DNA from: Paractinoplanes deccanensis | GTDB lineage: Bacteria > Actinomycetota > Actinomycetes > Mycobacteriales > Micromonosporaceae | Reading direction: 5' to 3' | DNA length: 64,000 bases | Assembly (NCBI RefSeq): GCF_016862115.1 | Contig: NZ_BOMI01000117.1 | Span: 1 to 64,000 of the forward strand | Shown here: positions 54,451 to 62,750 of the stretch, piece by piece | How positions within the stretch are numbered: position 1 is the stretch's first letter | How the letters are laid out: each line of letters begins with the position of its first letter | Position numbers and translations under genes: made by a program | The notes under the pieces: model-generated | Database searches by the model: none | What the model was told of the DNA's origin: nothing | What the model saw: only the letters and a program-made list of their open reading frames with translations

Positions 54451-55947
54451 TCAGTAGGCGCCGGAGCTGCGCACCACGGCGCTGACCGTGCGGGCCAGGA
54501 TCGTCAGGTCCATGGCGAGCGACCAGTTCTCGACGTACGTCAGGTCGAGGCGGATCGACTCCTCCCACGACAGGTCCGACCGGCCGGAGACCTGCCACAG
54601 GCCGGTCAGGCCCGGCTTGACGACGAGGCGGCGGAGCATGTCGGACGGATATCCGGCGACCTCCTTGGCGAGCGGCGGGCGCGGGCCGACCAGGGACATG
54701 TCGCCCTTCAGCACGTTCACCAGCTGGGGCAGCTCGTCGAGGGAGAAGCGGCGCAGCCAGCGGCCGACGGGCGTGACGCGCGGATCCTTGCGCATCTTGA
54801 AGAGCTCGCCGTCGGTGTCGTTGAGATTGCGAAGCTCGATGAGGCGTGCTTCGGCGTTCACCACCATGGTGCGGAACTTGTAGAGAGTGAACAGCCGGCC
54901 GTCCTTGCCGACGCGCTCCTGCCGGAAGATGGCGGGCCCGCGGCCACCCGGGCCGAAGGCGACCATCGCCGCCACGACCGCGAGCACGGGCGAGGCGAGG
55001 AGCAGCAGAACGAAGGCGCCGACGCGGTCGAAAGCGGCCTTCACGAGGCGCGCGCTGCCCTTGAGGCGCGGATGCTCGACGTGGAGCATCGGCAGGCCGT
55101 CGACCGGGCGGATGGTCGTGCGGTCGCCGGCGACGTCGACGAGGGTGCTCGCCACGATGAGGTCGACCTCGTCGCGTTCCAGCTGCCAGGCGAGGCGCCG
55201 CAGGGCGGGCCCGTCGATCTCGGGGCAGGAGAGCACCACCACGGTGTCCGCGTCGGACCGGGCGACCGCCGCCGCCACTCCGTCGAACGTGCCGTAGACG
55301 GGCGGGAGTCCGAGCACGAAGCCACCCCGGCTGGGGCCCGGCGGCAGGCAGGCGCCGATGACGTCGAGGCCGTGATAGCGCTCGCGCCCGAGCCGCCGCG
55401 TCATGTCGGCGACCGCCCGTTCATGGCCGACCAGGATGACCCGGTGCAGGCGCTGGCCGCGGGCCCACGAGCGGTGCAAATGCTGCCGGACGGCGTATCG
55501 CCCGATCAACGTCACGGCGATCGCCAGCGGGGTCGCGATAATGATGTAACCGCGGGCCAAACGCAGGTCGAAGCTGAACGAAACAATGGCGAGACCAGCG
55601 GTGAGAGCCAATCCGGCGCGGAATACCCGAGCGTACTCGTCCGTTCCGACGAACAAGTGACGTGGCTCATACGCGCGGTTGAGTGCGAGGCAGGCCAGCC
55701 ACGCAATAGGAATGAGACAAGTCAGCAACAAATAATCGCGCACGAACGGCTCGCGGTTGGGCGCGCCGAAGCGCAGGAGCAGGGCGGACGACGAGGCGGC
55801 GAGCGCCACGACGAAGTCGACCGCGTAGAGTGAGAGGACGTACCGGCTCTGCCATCCGGCCCGTGCGCTTGGGGCCCGCAGACCTGCCTTGAGCTGGACA
55901 GTTCTCTCGCTGAGGTCAACGGTCGACACTGAATCGACTGTCTGCAC
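54451..55947 (-). CDS. Polyprenyl-phosphate glycosyl-1-phosphate transferase (WbaP/CpsE type)
   Basis: 498 residues from GTG 55947, with a GGAGG site 7 bases before it. Four or five N-terminal helices precede a CoA-binding-like Rossmann domain (VILVGHERAVADMTRRLG). The C-terminal Bac_transf domain has FDRVGAFVLLLLASPVL, IFRQERVGKDGRLFTLYKFR, DELPQLVNVLKGDMSLVGPR and LTGLWQVSGRSDLSWEE. It transfers a hexose- or HexNAc-1-phosphate to undecaprenyl phosphate, the first committed step of the polysaccharide repeat unit. It is transcribed away from a 310-bp regulatory gap. Confidence 0.92.
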   Translation of the reverse strand: MQTVDSVSTVDLSERTVQLKAGLRAPSARAGWQSRYVLSLYAVDFVVALAASSSALLLRFGAPNREPFVRDYLLLTCLIPIAWLACLALNRAYEPRHLFVGTDEYARVFRAGLALTAGLAIVSFSFDLRLARGYIIIATPLAIAVTLIGRYAVRQHLHRSWARGQRLHRVILVGHERAVADMTRRLGRERYHGLDVIGACLPPGPSRGGFVLGLPPVYGTFDGVAAAVARSDADTVVVLSCPEIDGPALRRLAWQLERDEVDLIVASTLVDVAGDRTTIRPVDGLPMLHVEHPRLKGSARLVKAAFDRVGAFVLLLLASPVLAVVAAMVAFGPGGRGPAIFRQERVGKDGRLFTLYKFRTMVVNAEARLIELRNLNDTDGELFKMRKDPRVTPVGRWLRRFSLDELPQLVNVLKGDMSLVGPRPPLAKEVAGYPSDMLRRLVVKPGLTGLWQVSGRSDLSWEESIRLDLTYVENWSLAMDLTILARTVSAVVRSSGAY

Positions 55948-56257
55948 TCGAAGCCTCCGTCATCGACTTTCGTCTCTAGGATCCCGGCGAGTCGGCGGAA
56001 CCGGACATGCCGGATTCGTGCCACCCCGAGTAACTCGCCGAACACGCACTGAAAAGACTGCTGAACGGTTGGCCGTTCGCGCTACGCCTTTCCGTATGAG
56101 TCCGTCGGCGATTCGGATGATGGCGAGGAAGAAAACGTGTCCAAAGTGGTCACACCGGACTTTCCTCGGTTCTCCGCTTTCATCCGCGCAGACCGTCGGC
56201 GAATTGCTTGCCCCATACCAACTGAAGAACCCGCCGTCAATCGTCCGATGCGGATGG
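55948..56257. other. 310-bp non-coding gap, AT-richer than surroundings
   Basis: No open frame with coding character was seen here. The region includes short A-rich stretches (gaggaagaaaacg near 56128) that contrast with the GC-rich genes on both sides. It lies upstream of the sugar-transferase gene and downstream of rmlC, so it probably holds a promoter and a long untranslated leader; no hairpin or riboswitch could be identified with confidence. Confidence 0.4.
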
Positions 56258-56866
56258 CTAAATGTCTTGAACCCGACGCAGCCCCTCGGTGTATTCGCGG
56301 CACTCGTCGTATCGCGGCAGGAGCCCCGAGGCGCGCGCCTCGGCCAGCGTCGGCGCCGCCTCGTCCTTGGGGGAGAGCAGCACCGCCCCGGCCGGCCAGT
56401 CGATGGCGAGCTCGGGGTCGAGCGGCGTCACGCCGTGCTCGTGGCCCGGCCGGTAGGTCTCCGAGCAGAGGTACGCGACAGTGGCGCCCTCGCTCAGCGC
56501 GCAGAAGGCGTGCCCCAGCCCCTCGGCGAGATAGACGGCCCGGCGGTCCGCGTCGTCGAGCGGCACGGCCTCCCAGGCGCCGAACGTGGGCGAGCCGACC
56601 CGGATGTCGACGACCACGTCGAGAACCGAGCCCGACACGCACGTCACGTACTTCGCCTGCCCCGGCGGGACGTCGGCGAAGTGGATGCCGCGCACGACGT
56701 CGCGGGCGGACGTGGACAGGTTGGCCTGGCGCAGATCGAGCGGATGGCCGACCGCCTCGGCGAGCCGGTCGAAGCGGTACCACTCCAGGAAGGTGCCGCG
56801 CTCGTCGCCGTGCTGCACGGGGGTGATCTCCCACGCGCCCTCGATGCTCAGCGGGCGGATCTTCAC
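56258..56866 (-). CDS. rmlC: dTDP-4-dehydrorhamnose 3,5-epimerase
   Basis: 202 residues from ATG 56866, overlapping the rmlA stop by four bases. A cupin barrel: [30 protein letters not shown] (catalytic His and Arg region), [18 protein letters not shown] and [12 protein letters not shown] are family signatures. It epimerises C3 and C5 of dTDP-4-keto-6-deoxyglucose on the way to dTDP-L-rhamnose. It is the second gene of the rmlA-rmlC operon. Confidence 0.92.
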   Translation of the reverse strand: MKIRPLSIEGAWEITPVQHGDERGTFLEWYRFDRLAEAVGHPLDLRQANLSTSARDVVRGIHFADVPPGQAKYVTCVSGSVLDVVVDIRVGSPTFGAWEAVPLDDADRRAVYLAEGLGHAFCALSEGATVAYLCSETYRPGHEHGVTPLDPELAIDWPAGAVLLSPKDEAAPTLAEARASGLLPRYDECREYTEGLRRVQDI

Positions 56867-57738
56867 CGGGGACCTCCCATGTCCAGCAGGCGTTCAAGGT
56901 ACTGGCCGTAGCCGCTCTTGAGAAGGGGCTGGGCGAGCGCACGGAGCTGCCCGTCGGAGATGAAGCCGAGGCGCCACGCGGCCTCCTCGACGCAGCCGAT
57001 TTTGAGGCCCTGCCGCTCCTCGATGACGCGGACGTACTCCGAGGCCTGCACCATCGACTGGAACGTGCCCGTGTCGAGCCACACCGTGCCCCGATCGAGC
57101 ACCGTCACCTCCAGGCGGCCCTGGCGCAGATACTCCTCGTTCACGGCGGTGATCTCCAGCTCGCCGCGCGCGCTCGGCACGAGTTTCTCGGCGACCCGCA
57201 CCACATCGGCGTCGTAGAAGTACAAACCCGGCACCACGTACGTGGACTTGGGCTTGGCGGGCTTCTCCTCGATGGAGAGGACCGTGCCGGAGTCGTCGAA
57301 CTCGACCACGCCGTAGCGCTCGGGGTCGGCCACCGGGTAGGCGAAGACGCGGCCGCCCTGCGGGTCGGCGAACCGGGCCAGCTGCCGGCCCAGTCCCACC
57401 CCGTGGAAGATGTTGTCGCCCAGGATCAGGGCCACCGGGTCGTCGCCGATGAAATCGGCCCCGATCCGGAACGCCTGGGCGATGCCCTCCGGGCGCGGCT
57501 GCACCGCGTACGACAACTCCAGGCCGAACTGCGAGCCGTCGCCGAGCAGGCGCTCGAAGTGCGGCTGATCCTCCGGGGTCGTGATGACCAGGATCTCGCG
57601 GATGCCCGCCGACACCAGGGTGGTCAGCGGGTAGTAGACCATCGGCTTGTCGAAGATGGGCATGAGTTGCTTGGACATGGCCATGGTGATGGGCCAGAGA
57701 CGTGAGCCGGTTCCCCCGGCGAGCAGAATTCCTCGCAC
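56863..57738 (-). CDS. rmlA: Glucose-1-phosphate thymidylyltransferase
   Basis: 291 residues from GTG 57738, exactly the usual length. The start [20 protein letters not shown] contains the nucleotidyl-transfer loop, and [16 protein letters not shown] the substrate-binding part; [10 protein letters not shown] and [20 protein letters not shown] are conserved. It makes dTDP-glucose from glucose-1-phosphate and dTTP. A -10 box 7 bases before the start implies a leaderless mRNA. Confidence 0.95.
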   Translation of the reverse strand: MRGILLAGGTGSRLWPITMAMSKQLMPIFDKPMVYYPLTTLVSAGIREILVITTPEDQPHFERLLGDGSQFGLELSYAVQPRPEGIAQAFRIGADFIGDDPVALILGDNIFHGVGLGRQLARFADPQGGRVFAYPVADPERYGVVEFDDSGTVLSIEEKPAKPKSTYVVPGLYFYDADVVRVAEKLVPSARGELEITAVNEEYLRQGRLEVTVLDRGTVWLDTGTFQSMVQASEYVRVIEERQGLKIGCVEEAAWRLGFISDGQLRALAQPLLKSGYGQYLERLLDMGGPR

Positions 57739-57744
57739 TCGCGC

Positions 57745-57776
57745 AGGTTACGCAGAGTGCGGTGCACGTCTACACT
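57745..57776. promoter_or_regulatory. Back-to-back leaderless promoters of rmlA and rmlB
   Basis: On the minus strand TAACCT (57750-57745) ends 6 bases before the rmlA GTG at 57738; on the plus strand TACACT (57771-57776) ends 8 bases before the rmlB GTG at 57785. Both fit TANNNT -10 elements at leaderless spacing. The whole divergent gap is only 46 bp, so the two transcripts share their upstream DNA and polymerases would compete. Confidence 0.5.
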
Positions 57777-57784
57777 CGCCAGCC

Positions 57785-58747
57785 GTGCAGATTTTCGTGA
57801 CCGGGGGTGCCGGTTTCATCGGATCGGAGTACGTCCGCGCCATCCTTCAGGATGAATACGCCGACGTCACCGTGCTGGACCTGCTGTCCTATTCGGGCAA
57901 TCGGGCCAATCTGCCGGTGTCACATGAGCGACTCCGCTTCGTTCAGGGCGATATCGGCGACGCTGACTTGCTTCGTCAGCTTCTTCCCGGACACGACGCG
58001 ATCGTCCATTTCGCGGCCGAGTCCCATGTGGACAGGTCGATCCAGAGCGCCACGCCGTTCGTCACCACGAACGTGCTGGGCACCCAGGTGCTGCTCGACG
58101 AGGCCCGGCGCGCCGGGATCGGGCGGTTCCTGCACGTTTCGACCGACGAGGTGTACGGGTCGATCGACGAGGGCTCGTGGACCGAGACGTGGCCGCTCGC
58201 GCCGAACTCCCCGTACGCCGCCTCGAAGGCCGGCTCGGACCTGATGGCGCTGGCCGCGCATCGCACACACGGGCTGGACGTGGTGGTGACGCGCTGCTCC
58301 AACAACTACGGGCCCTACCAGTTCCCGGAAAAGGTCATCCCGCTGTTCGTCACGAATTTGCTCGACGGCAAGCCGGTGCCCCTTTACGGCGACGGCGGCA
58401 ACGTCCGAGACTGGCTGCACGTCTCCGACCACGTGCGCGGCATCCGGCTCGTGCTCGAGAAGGGGCGTGCCGGCGAGGTCTACAACATCGGCGGCGGCAC
58501 GGAGCTCACCAACCGTTCGCTGACCGAGCGGCTGCTGGAGGCGTGCGGCGCCGGATGGGACATGGTGCGCCCGGTCGAGGACCGCAAGGGGCACGACCGG
58601 CGCTATTCGCTCGACATCACCAAAATCTCCCAGGAGCTGGGGTACGCGCCGGAGGTGACGCTCGAGGCCGGGCTCGCCTCGACGGTCGAGTGGTACCGGT
58701 CGAACCGCCAGTGGTGGGAGCCGCTCAAGTCGCGGGCCGGCCTCTGA
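57785..58747 (+). CDS. rmlB: dTDP-glucose 4,6-dehydratase
   Basis: 320 residues from GTG 57785, a start set by the promoter spacing and by the Rossmann loop GGAGFIGSEY at residues 7-16. HFAAESHVDRSI, VSTDEVYGSI and the catalytic Tyr-x3-Lys in YAASKAGSDL, together with RCSNNYGPYQFPEKVIPLF, identify RmlB. It converts dTDP-glucose to dTDP-4-keto-6-deoxyglucose with bound NAD. First gene of the rmlB-rmlD operon. Confidence 0.95.
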   Translation: MQIFVTGGAGFIGSEYVRAILQDEYADVTVLDLLSYSGNRANLPVSHERLRFVQGDIGDADLLRQLLPGHDAIVHFAAESHVDRSIQSATPFVTTNVLGTQVLLDEARRAGIGRFLHVSTDEVYGSIDEGSWTETWPLAPNSPYAASKAGSDLMALAAHRTHGLDVVVTRCSNNYGPYQFPEKVIPLFVTNLLDGKPVPLYGDGGNVRDWLHVSDHVRGIRLVLEKGRAGEVYNIGGGTELTNRSLTERLLEACGAGWDMVRPVEDRKGHDRRYSLDITKISQELGYAPEVTLEAGLASTVEWYRSNRQWWEPLKSRAGL

Positions 58748-59571
58748 TGCGCTGGCTCATCACGGGCGCGGGCGGCATGCTCGGCCGCGACCTGGTCACG
58801 GTGTTGTCCGGCGCCGACGTCGTGGCGCTCACGCGGGCTGAGCTTGACATCACCGACCGGGCGGCGGTCGAGGCGGCGGTCGAGGGCGTCGACGTGGTCG
58901 TGAACGCCGCCGCCTGGACCGACGTCGACGGCGCCGAGACGGCCGAGGAGGCGGCGACCGCCATCAACGGCCACGGGGTGGCGAACCTCGCGGCGGCCGC
59001 CGGCAAGCGCCTCATCCACATCTCCACCGACTACGTCTTCGAGGGCACGGCCACCACCCCGTACCCCGAGGACGCCCCAACAGCGCCCGTCAACGCCTAC
59101 GGCCGCAGCAAAGCGGTGGGCGAGCGCGCGGTCCTGGCCGCCGGCGGCTACGTGGTCCGCACGGCTTGGCTCTACGGGCAACACGGCACCAACTTCGTCC
59201 GCACGATGCTGCGCCTGGCCGCCACCCGCGACACCGTCGACGTGGTCGACGACCAGACCGGCCCACCCACATGGTCGTACGCGCTGGCGCGCCAACTGGC
59301 TGCCCTGGCCCGATCATCGGCCGCACCCGGCATCTACCACGGCACGGCGGCCGGCTCCACCACCTGGTTCGGTCTCGCCCGGGCGGTCTTCGCGGAGGCC
59401 GGCCTCGACCCGTCCCGCGTGCGCCCCACCACCAGCGACCGCTTCGTCCGCCCGGCCCGCCGCCCCGCATACAGCGTCCTCGGCCACAACCGCTGGTCGG
59501 AAACCGGGATCGCCCCTTTGCCGGATTGGCGCCCGATGCTGAAGGAGGCCATGCCGTCCCTGCTCCGCTGA
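58747..59571 (+). CDS. rmlD: dTDP-4-dehydrorhamnose reductase
   Basis: 274 residues from ATG 58747, sharing one base with the rmlB stop (TGATG). GAGGMLGRDL near residues 8-17, NAAAWTDVDGAE, STDYVFEG and YGRSKAVGE (Tyr-x3-Lys) are RmlD signatures, with the C-terminal substrate domain around RPARRPAYSVLGHNRW. It completes dTDP-L-rhamnose synthesis, giving a full set of four genes for rhamnose in the surface glycan. A small hairpin (CCGCC/GGCGG at 59573-59589) follows. Confidence 0.93.
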   Translation: MRWLITGAGGMLGRDLVTVLSGADVVALTRAELDITDRAAVEAAVEGVDVVVNAAAWTDVDGAETAEEAATAINGHGVANLAAAAGKRLIHISTDYVFEGTATTPYPEDAPTAPVNAYGRSKAVGERAVLAAGGYVVRTAWLYGQHGTNFVRTMLRLAATRDTVDVVDDQTGPPTWSYALARQLAALARSSAAPGIYHGTAAGSTTWFGLARAVFAEAGLDPSRVRPTTSDRFVRPARRPAYSVLGHNRWSETGIAPLPDWRPMLKEAMPSLLR

Positions 59572-59598
59572 ACCGCCCCGCTTCGGCGGCTCGCCGTG

Positions 59599-59670
59599 CT
59601 TCGCCGGGCTCTTCCGCTTCGCCGGGCTCTTCCGCTTCGCCGGGCTCTTCCGCTTCGCCGGGCTTTCCGC
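59599..59670. repeat. Tandem repeat, 18-bp unit, 4 copies
   Basis: CTTCGCCGGGCTCTTCCG occurs three times exactly and a fourth time with two changes, in the 136-bp gap between rmlD and the GNAT gene. A related sequence precedes the first copy. Confidence 0.85.
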
Positions 59671-59707
59671 CTCGGCAGCAAGCCCCGCTTCGCCGAGCGG
59701 CCCCGCG

Positions 59708-60188
59708 GTGAGCCTTCGCCCACTGGTCCCCGAGGATGCGAAGACCATCGCCGCGTGGTCGCTCGACCCGCGCTTCGTCGCCGGAGCCGACTGGACACCC
59801 GGCTTGTCGCCGGCCCAGCACGTCGCCTTCCAACTCCGCCTGATCACCGACCCGCCGGCGGACTTGATCCGCTTGAGCCATCCACGAGGACACCCTGATC
59901 GGCTACGTGGACCTGCAGGGCACGGAACCCCGCCGCCGCGAACTGGGCTACGTCATAGGCGACTCCACCCGCTGGCGCCAAGGTTTCGGCACCCAGGCGG
60001 CTCGGGCCGGCCTCACCCACGCCTTCGCCCAGGCCGGCCTGACGTCGATCTGGGCCGAGGCGCTGACCACCAACACCGCCTCGGTCCGAATACTGCAAAC
60101 CCTAGGCATGACAGAGATCGCCCCCGGCCCGGACACGAGCCACCGCCGCTTCGAAATCCACCGGTCCGCGCGCAATTCATTGCCCTGA
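59708..60188 (+). pseudogene. GNAT-family N-acetyltransferase gene with a frameshift
   Basis: Frame one from GTG 59708 gives MSLRPLVPEDAKTIAAWSLD and PPADLIRL, the start of a GNAT domain. About 59876 the coding signal moves to another frame: IHEDTLIGYVDLQG, ELGYVIGDSTRWRQGFGTQA (with the acetyl-CoA-binding motif), NTASVRILQTLGMTE, ending at 60188. Removing one base near 59876 would restore RLAIHEDTLIGYV. It could be a real frameshift or a sequencing error. Complete, the protein would be about 160 residues, like RimJ-type acetyltransferases. Confidence 0.7.
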
Positions 60189-61249
60189 AAGGCGCCCGGC
60201 CGCCCGGCGCGATATGCGCACCGCCGAGATCGGGCTGCGGCATGCAATTTCTCGTCCGCATTCCGGGTCGCTGGCGGGCGTCCATAGCGGCAGTGCCGAC
60301 TGCGGCTTGGGCTATTTGGTAGCGCCCGATTCCTCCTTTTTGACGCAGGTGGAAAATGAATTGGGGTGGCCCGGTGGCCCGGTGGCCCGGTGGCCCGGTG
60401 GCCCGGTGGCCCGGTGGCCCGGTGGCCCGGCGGTGGCTTGTTGACGAGAGCCGCGGACGTCACTTGCGCGCGGCGTCCTGAGCGACGCGCAAGCCGAGAT
60501 GGCGCCGCCGTTGCTCTTGATCGAACGCGCTGCCGCGGAGACCGACTCGACTGGCGGTCTCGGCGAGCCTCGCACTCGAGTTGCACCACCGGTCCAGCAG
60601 AGACTGCGGGATATGCGTGCGCTACAAGGGCTCCTTGGACTGCCGACTCCGTCTCGGCTGGTTGCTCGGGCTGAGCTACCGAGTCGCTTCGGATTGTTGG
60701 ATCCGTCCGGGCCTTTGGTGCTGGTGGGGCTTGGGCTGGTGGTTTCGTTTCGGCTGGTTGTTTGGCCTGGGCTGCCGGGTGGGCTTGGGCTGCTGGTTTC
60801 GTTTCGGCTGGTTGTTTGGCCTGGGCTGCCGGGTGGGCTTGGGCTGCTGGTTCCGCTGCGGCCGGTTCTTTCGCCTGGGCTGCCGGGTCGGCTTGGGCCG
60901 TTGGCTTCGGTTCGGGGCGTGTCCTGGCTGGGGCTGCCGGGGCCGCCTGAATGGACGGCGTCTCACCGATCCGATCGAGAGCGGTCGGGCGTTCGGCGCA
61001 TGTGACCTCGTCGTCCCAGATCAGCGGGGGCAACCGCTCGGCCGGATCGTGCAGGCCCACCGCCCCGCACTCCTGGGAGCAGCCGCGCAACCGGCACAGC
61101 TTTTCAGCGTGACGCTGCCGGAGACCCCATCGCCGCCGGCGCGCATGATCTAGCCGAAAGGCCTCTCGGCCCGGCGAATAGCGGCGTGACTTGGTCCGGT
61201 CACGCATCGCGGCCAGTTGCGACCTGGAGAATAGACTCGGCTGTGCCAT
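59948..61249 (-). CDS. Hypothetical protein with Ala/Pro/Lys repeats; C-terminal part doubtful
   Basis: From ATG 61249 the N-terminus MAQPSLFSRSQLAAMRDRTK then RWGLRQRHAEKL resembles uncharacterised Micromonosporaceae proteins, as I recall. Residues about 115-170 hold an 18-residue repeat (AAQAHPAAQAKQPAETKP), encoded by the 54-bp repeats. The frame runs on through the 8-bp GGTGGCCC array (60365-60428) and into the convergent GNAT gene, overlapping it by about 240 bases, which is implausible for a real protein. The true end is probably earlier; a change in copy number of the 8-bp unit would move it to a stop near 60312. No signal peptide or membrane segment. Confidence 0.45.
   Translation of the reverse strand: MAQPSLFSRSQLAAMRDRTKSRRYSPGREAFRLDHARRRRWGLRQRHAEKLCRLRGCSQECGAVGLHDPAERLPPLIWDDEVTCAERPTALDRIGETPSIQAAPAAPARTRPEPKPTAQADPAAQAKEPAAAEPAAQAHPAAQAKQPAETKPAAQAHPAAQAKQPAETKPPAQAPPAPKARTDPTIRSDSVAQPEQPAETESAVQGALVAHAYPAVSAGPVVQLECEARRDRQSSRSPRQRVRSRATAAPSRLARRSGRRAQVTSAALVNKPPPGHRATGPPGHRATGPPGHRATPIHFPPASKRRNRALPNSPSRSRHCRYGRPPATRNADEKLHAAARSRRCAYRAGRPGAFQGNELRADRWISKRRWLVSGPGAISVMPRVCSIRTEAVLVVSASAQIDVRPAWAKAWVRPARAAWVPKPWRQRVESPMT
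60365..60428. repeat. Tandem repeat, 8-bp unit GGTGGCCC, 8 copies
   Basis: Eight exact copies in a row, followed by a degenerate unit. As 8 is not a multiple of three, each gain or loss of a unit would shift any frame crossing it. It lies inside the minus-strand hypothetical frame. Confidence 0.9.
60742..60903. repeat. Tandem repeat, 54-bp unit, 3 copies
   Basis: Copies begin at 60742, 60796 and 60850; the first two are identical or almost so, the third diverged. Read on the minus strand they encode an 18-residue Ala/Pro/Gln/Lys repeat of the hypothetical protein. Confidence 0.85.
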
Positions 61250-61470
61250 AAGCCATTATCCCGCACCGCGGAGATCGTCTGCTAAGTATCGATCATGCCA
61301 TTCTTCGGCACGTGTGCGCGGCGATTCGAGGATGCGACAAAGGTGTTTTCCCGGCACTGTGTGTGGGCGTGTCGATGAGCAAGCAGGACGCGATTTCGGG
61401 AAACGCCGCCGGCATGCGGCCGGGGCGGTCGCGGGGGAAGCCAGGGGAGGGCGAGGAAGGGCTGTAGACC

Positions 61471-61620
61471 GGCGACGGCGAGGAAGGCGACGGCGAGGAA
61501 GGCGACGGCGAGGAAGGCGACGGCGAGGAAGGCGGCGGCGAGGAAGGCGGCGGCGAGGAAGGCGGCGGCGAGGAAGGCGGCGGCGAGGAAGGCGGCGGTG
61601 ACGAAGGCGGCGGTGACGAA
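61471..61620. repeat. Tandem repeat, 15-bp unit, 10 copies
   Basis: Ten consecutive 15-bp units: four GGCGACGGCGAGGAA, four GGCGGCGGCGAGGAA and two GGCGGCGGTGACGAA. The variants are blocked rather than scattered, as expected from stepwise expansion. It lies in the 494-bp intergenic region 61250-61743; bases 61250-61470 show no recognisable feature. Confidence 0.9.
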
Positions 61621-61724
61621 GCGGTGGGACAGGCGGCGCTGACGAAGCGGTGGGAGTGGCGGCGCTGAGGAAGCGGTGGGAGTGGCGGCGCTGAGGGAGC
61701 AGTGGGAGCGGCGGCGGTGAGAGG
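61621..61724. repeat. Tandem repeat, 26-bp unit, 4 copies
   Basis: Four adjoining 26-bp units begin GCGGTGGGA or GCAGTGGGA at 61621, 61647, 61673 and 61699, directly after the 15-bp array and ending 20 bases before the Asp23 gene's stop. The units are imperfect. Confidence 0.8.
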
Positions 61725-61743
61725 AAGCGGCAGGAACCCAGTG

Positions 61744-62121
61744 CTACAGCGTAGGCGTCTGCTCCCGGGGCATGGCGATGTCGTCGACCTTCACGTGGAC
61801 GGCTGTCACGGTCAGGCCGAAGCCCGAGACGGCCGAGGCCACCTTCGCCTGCACCGCCTTGATGACGTCGGCTACCGTCGCCCCGGCGGCTATGACCACG
61901 ACGACCGTGATGTCTACTGTGGCGCCCTTCACCGCGGCGTGTATGCCTCGGGTGGCGTCTCCTACCTCGTCGAGGCCGATGCGGTCCAGGACTCTGTCGA
62001 AGAAGCGGGCCACGTCGCCGCCGAGGTCTGCCACGCCGGGGACCTCTCGGGCCGCCGCGGCTGCGATCTTCTCTACCACCTCGCGGGAGACCTTGTTGAC
62101 TCCCGTTACGCCGTCGCTCAT
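61744..62121 (-). CDS. Asp23/Gls24 family envelope stress protein
   Basis: 125 residues from ATG 62121, preceded by GAGGGGAA. The family pattern is complete: VNKVSREVVEKIAAAAAREV near the start, GVADLGGDVARFFD, VDITVVVVIAAGATVADVIK and VKVDDIAM near the end. These small proteins sit on the inner face of the membrane, often with AmaP, and respond to cell-envelope stress. No amaP-like gene is adjacent. The 3' flank contains the 26- and 15-bp repeat arrays. Confidence 0.82.
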   Translation of the reverse strand: MSDGVTGVNKVSREVVEKIAAAAAREVPGVADLGGDVARFFDRVLDRIGLDEVGDATRGIHAAVKGATVDITVVVVIAAGATVADVIKAVQAKVASAVSGFGLTVTAVHVKVDDIAMPREQTPTL

Positions 62122-62156
62122 GCCGTTCCCCTCGGTCGAAGATCGCGGGCAGCGTA

Positions 62157-62577
62157 TCAACGAGCGTCGTGCCAGGCGATGGTGCGTATGCCATTCGCCT
62201 CCGACTTCTGCGCGGAGGTCAACTGGTCGCGGTGAGGCTTCGCGCCCGCCGGCCACGTGCCCTTGAGTGACGTCGCCTCGAGGTCGGCTTCGGCGAGGTT
62301 CGCACCTTTCAGGATTGCCTCGTCCGGAACCGTTTCGCCGCGCAGCCCGCCATAATGTGGTCGCGCCCGGCCCGCGCCGCGCAGCCGGGTGCCTTCCAGG
62401 TCTGCCGAGTCGAGGTCGGCGCCGTCGAGGTGTGCGGCCGGGCGCCGCGCAGGTCCGTTCCCCGGAGGTGAGCCCCGGTCAGCCGGGATTCTCGCAGCGA
62501 CGTCCCGGAGAACGGGCCGTTCGAGAAGTCCGTTCCGCGGAGGTCGGTGCGGCGCAAGCCGACGGGGCACAGCGTGC
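62157..62577 (-). pseudogene. Pentapeptide-repeat protein gene, frameshifted
   Basis: One minus-strand frame encodes LRRTDLRGTDFSNGPFSGTS then LTGAHLRGTDLRGA; near 62435-62445 the A(D/N)Lxx pattern continues in another frame as HLDGADLDSADLEGTRLRGA and later ILKGANLAEADLEATSLKG, ending at 62157. A one-base change would join them into a right-handed beta-helix protein of about 140 residues. The start codon is unclear and the 5' part shows no further repeats. Function unknown; related proteins mimic DNA or act as scaffolds. Confidence 0.55.
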
Positions 62578-62750
62578 CGGCTGAGGGGCGCGCGGCCGAG
62601 AACGTTGATCGCCGTTTTGGCCGTCCGCGGCGAGGGGGAGTGTCGGCAGCATCGGGCCGACACGCCGTCGGGGCCTGGCTCGCCTCCGCGACGGCCTCGT
62701 CACGAGGTACGGCGAGCCGGGATGACGTGAAGCGGCGCCGCGATGAGCGG

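Noticed and set aside
61471-61724. Repeat array considered as a CRISPR
   Set aside because: The units adjoin each other with no spacers, and no cas genes are near, so it is a simple tandem repeat.
61256-62194. Minus-strand frame encoding Arg/Pro-rich RRRLP repeats
   Set aside because: It is only the 15-bp array read in another frame, and it runs antisense-shifted through the real Asp23/Gls24 gene.
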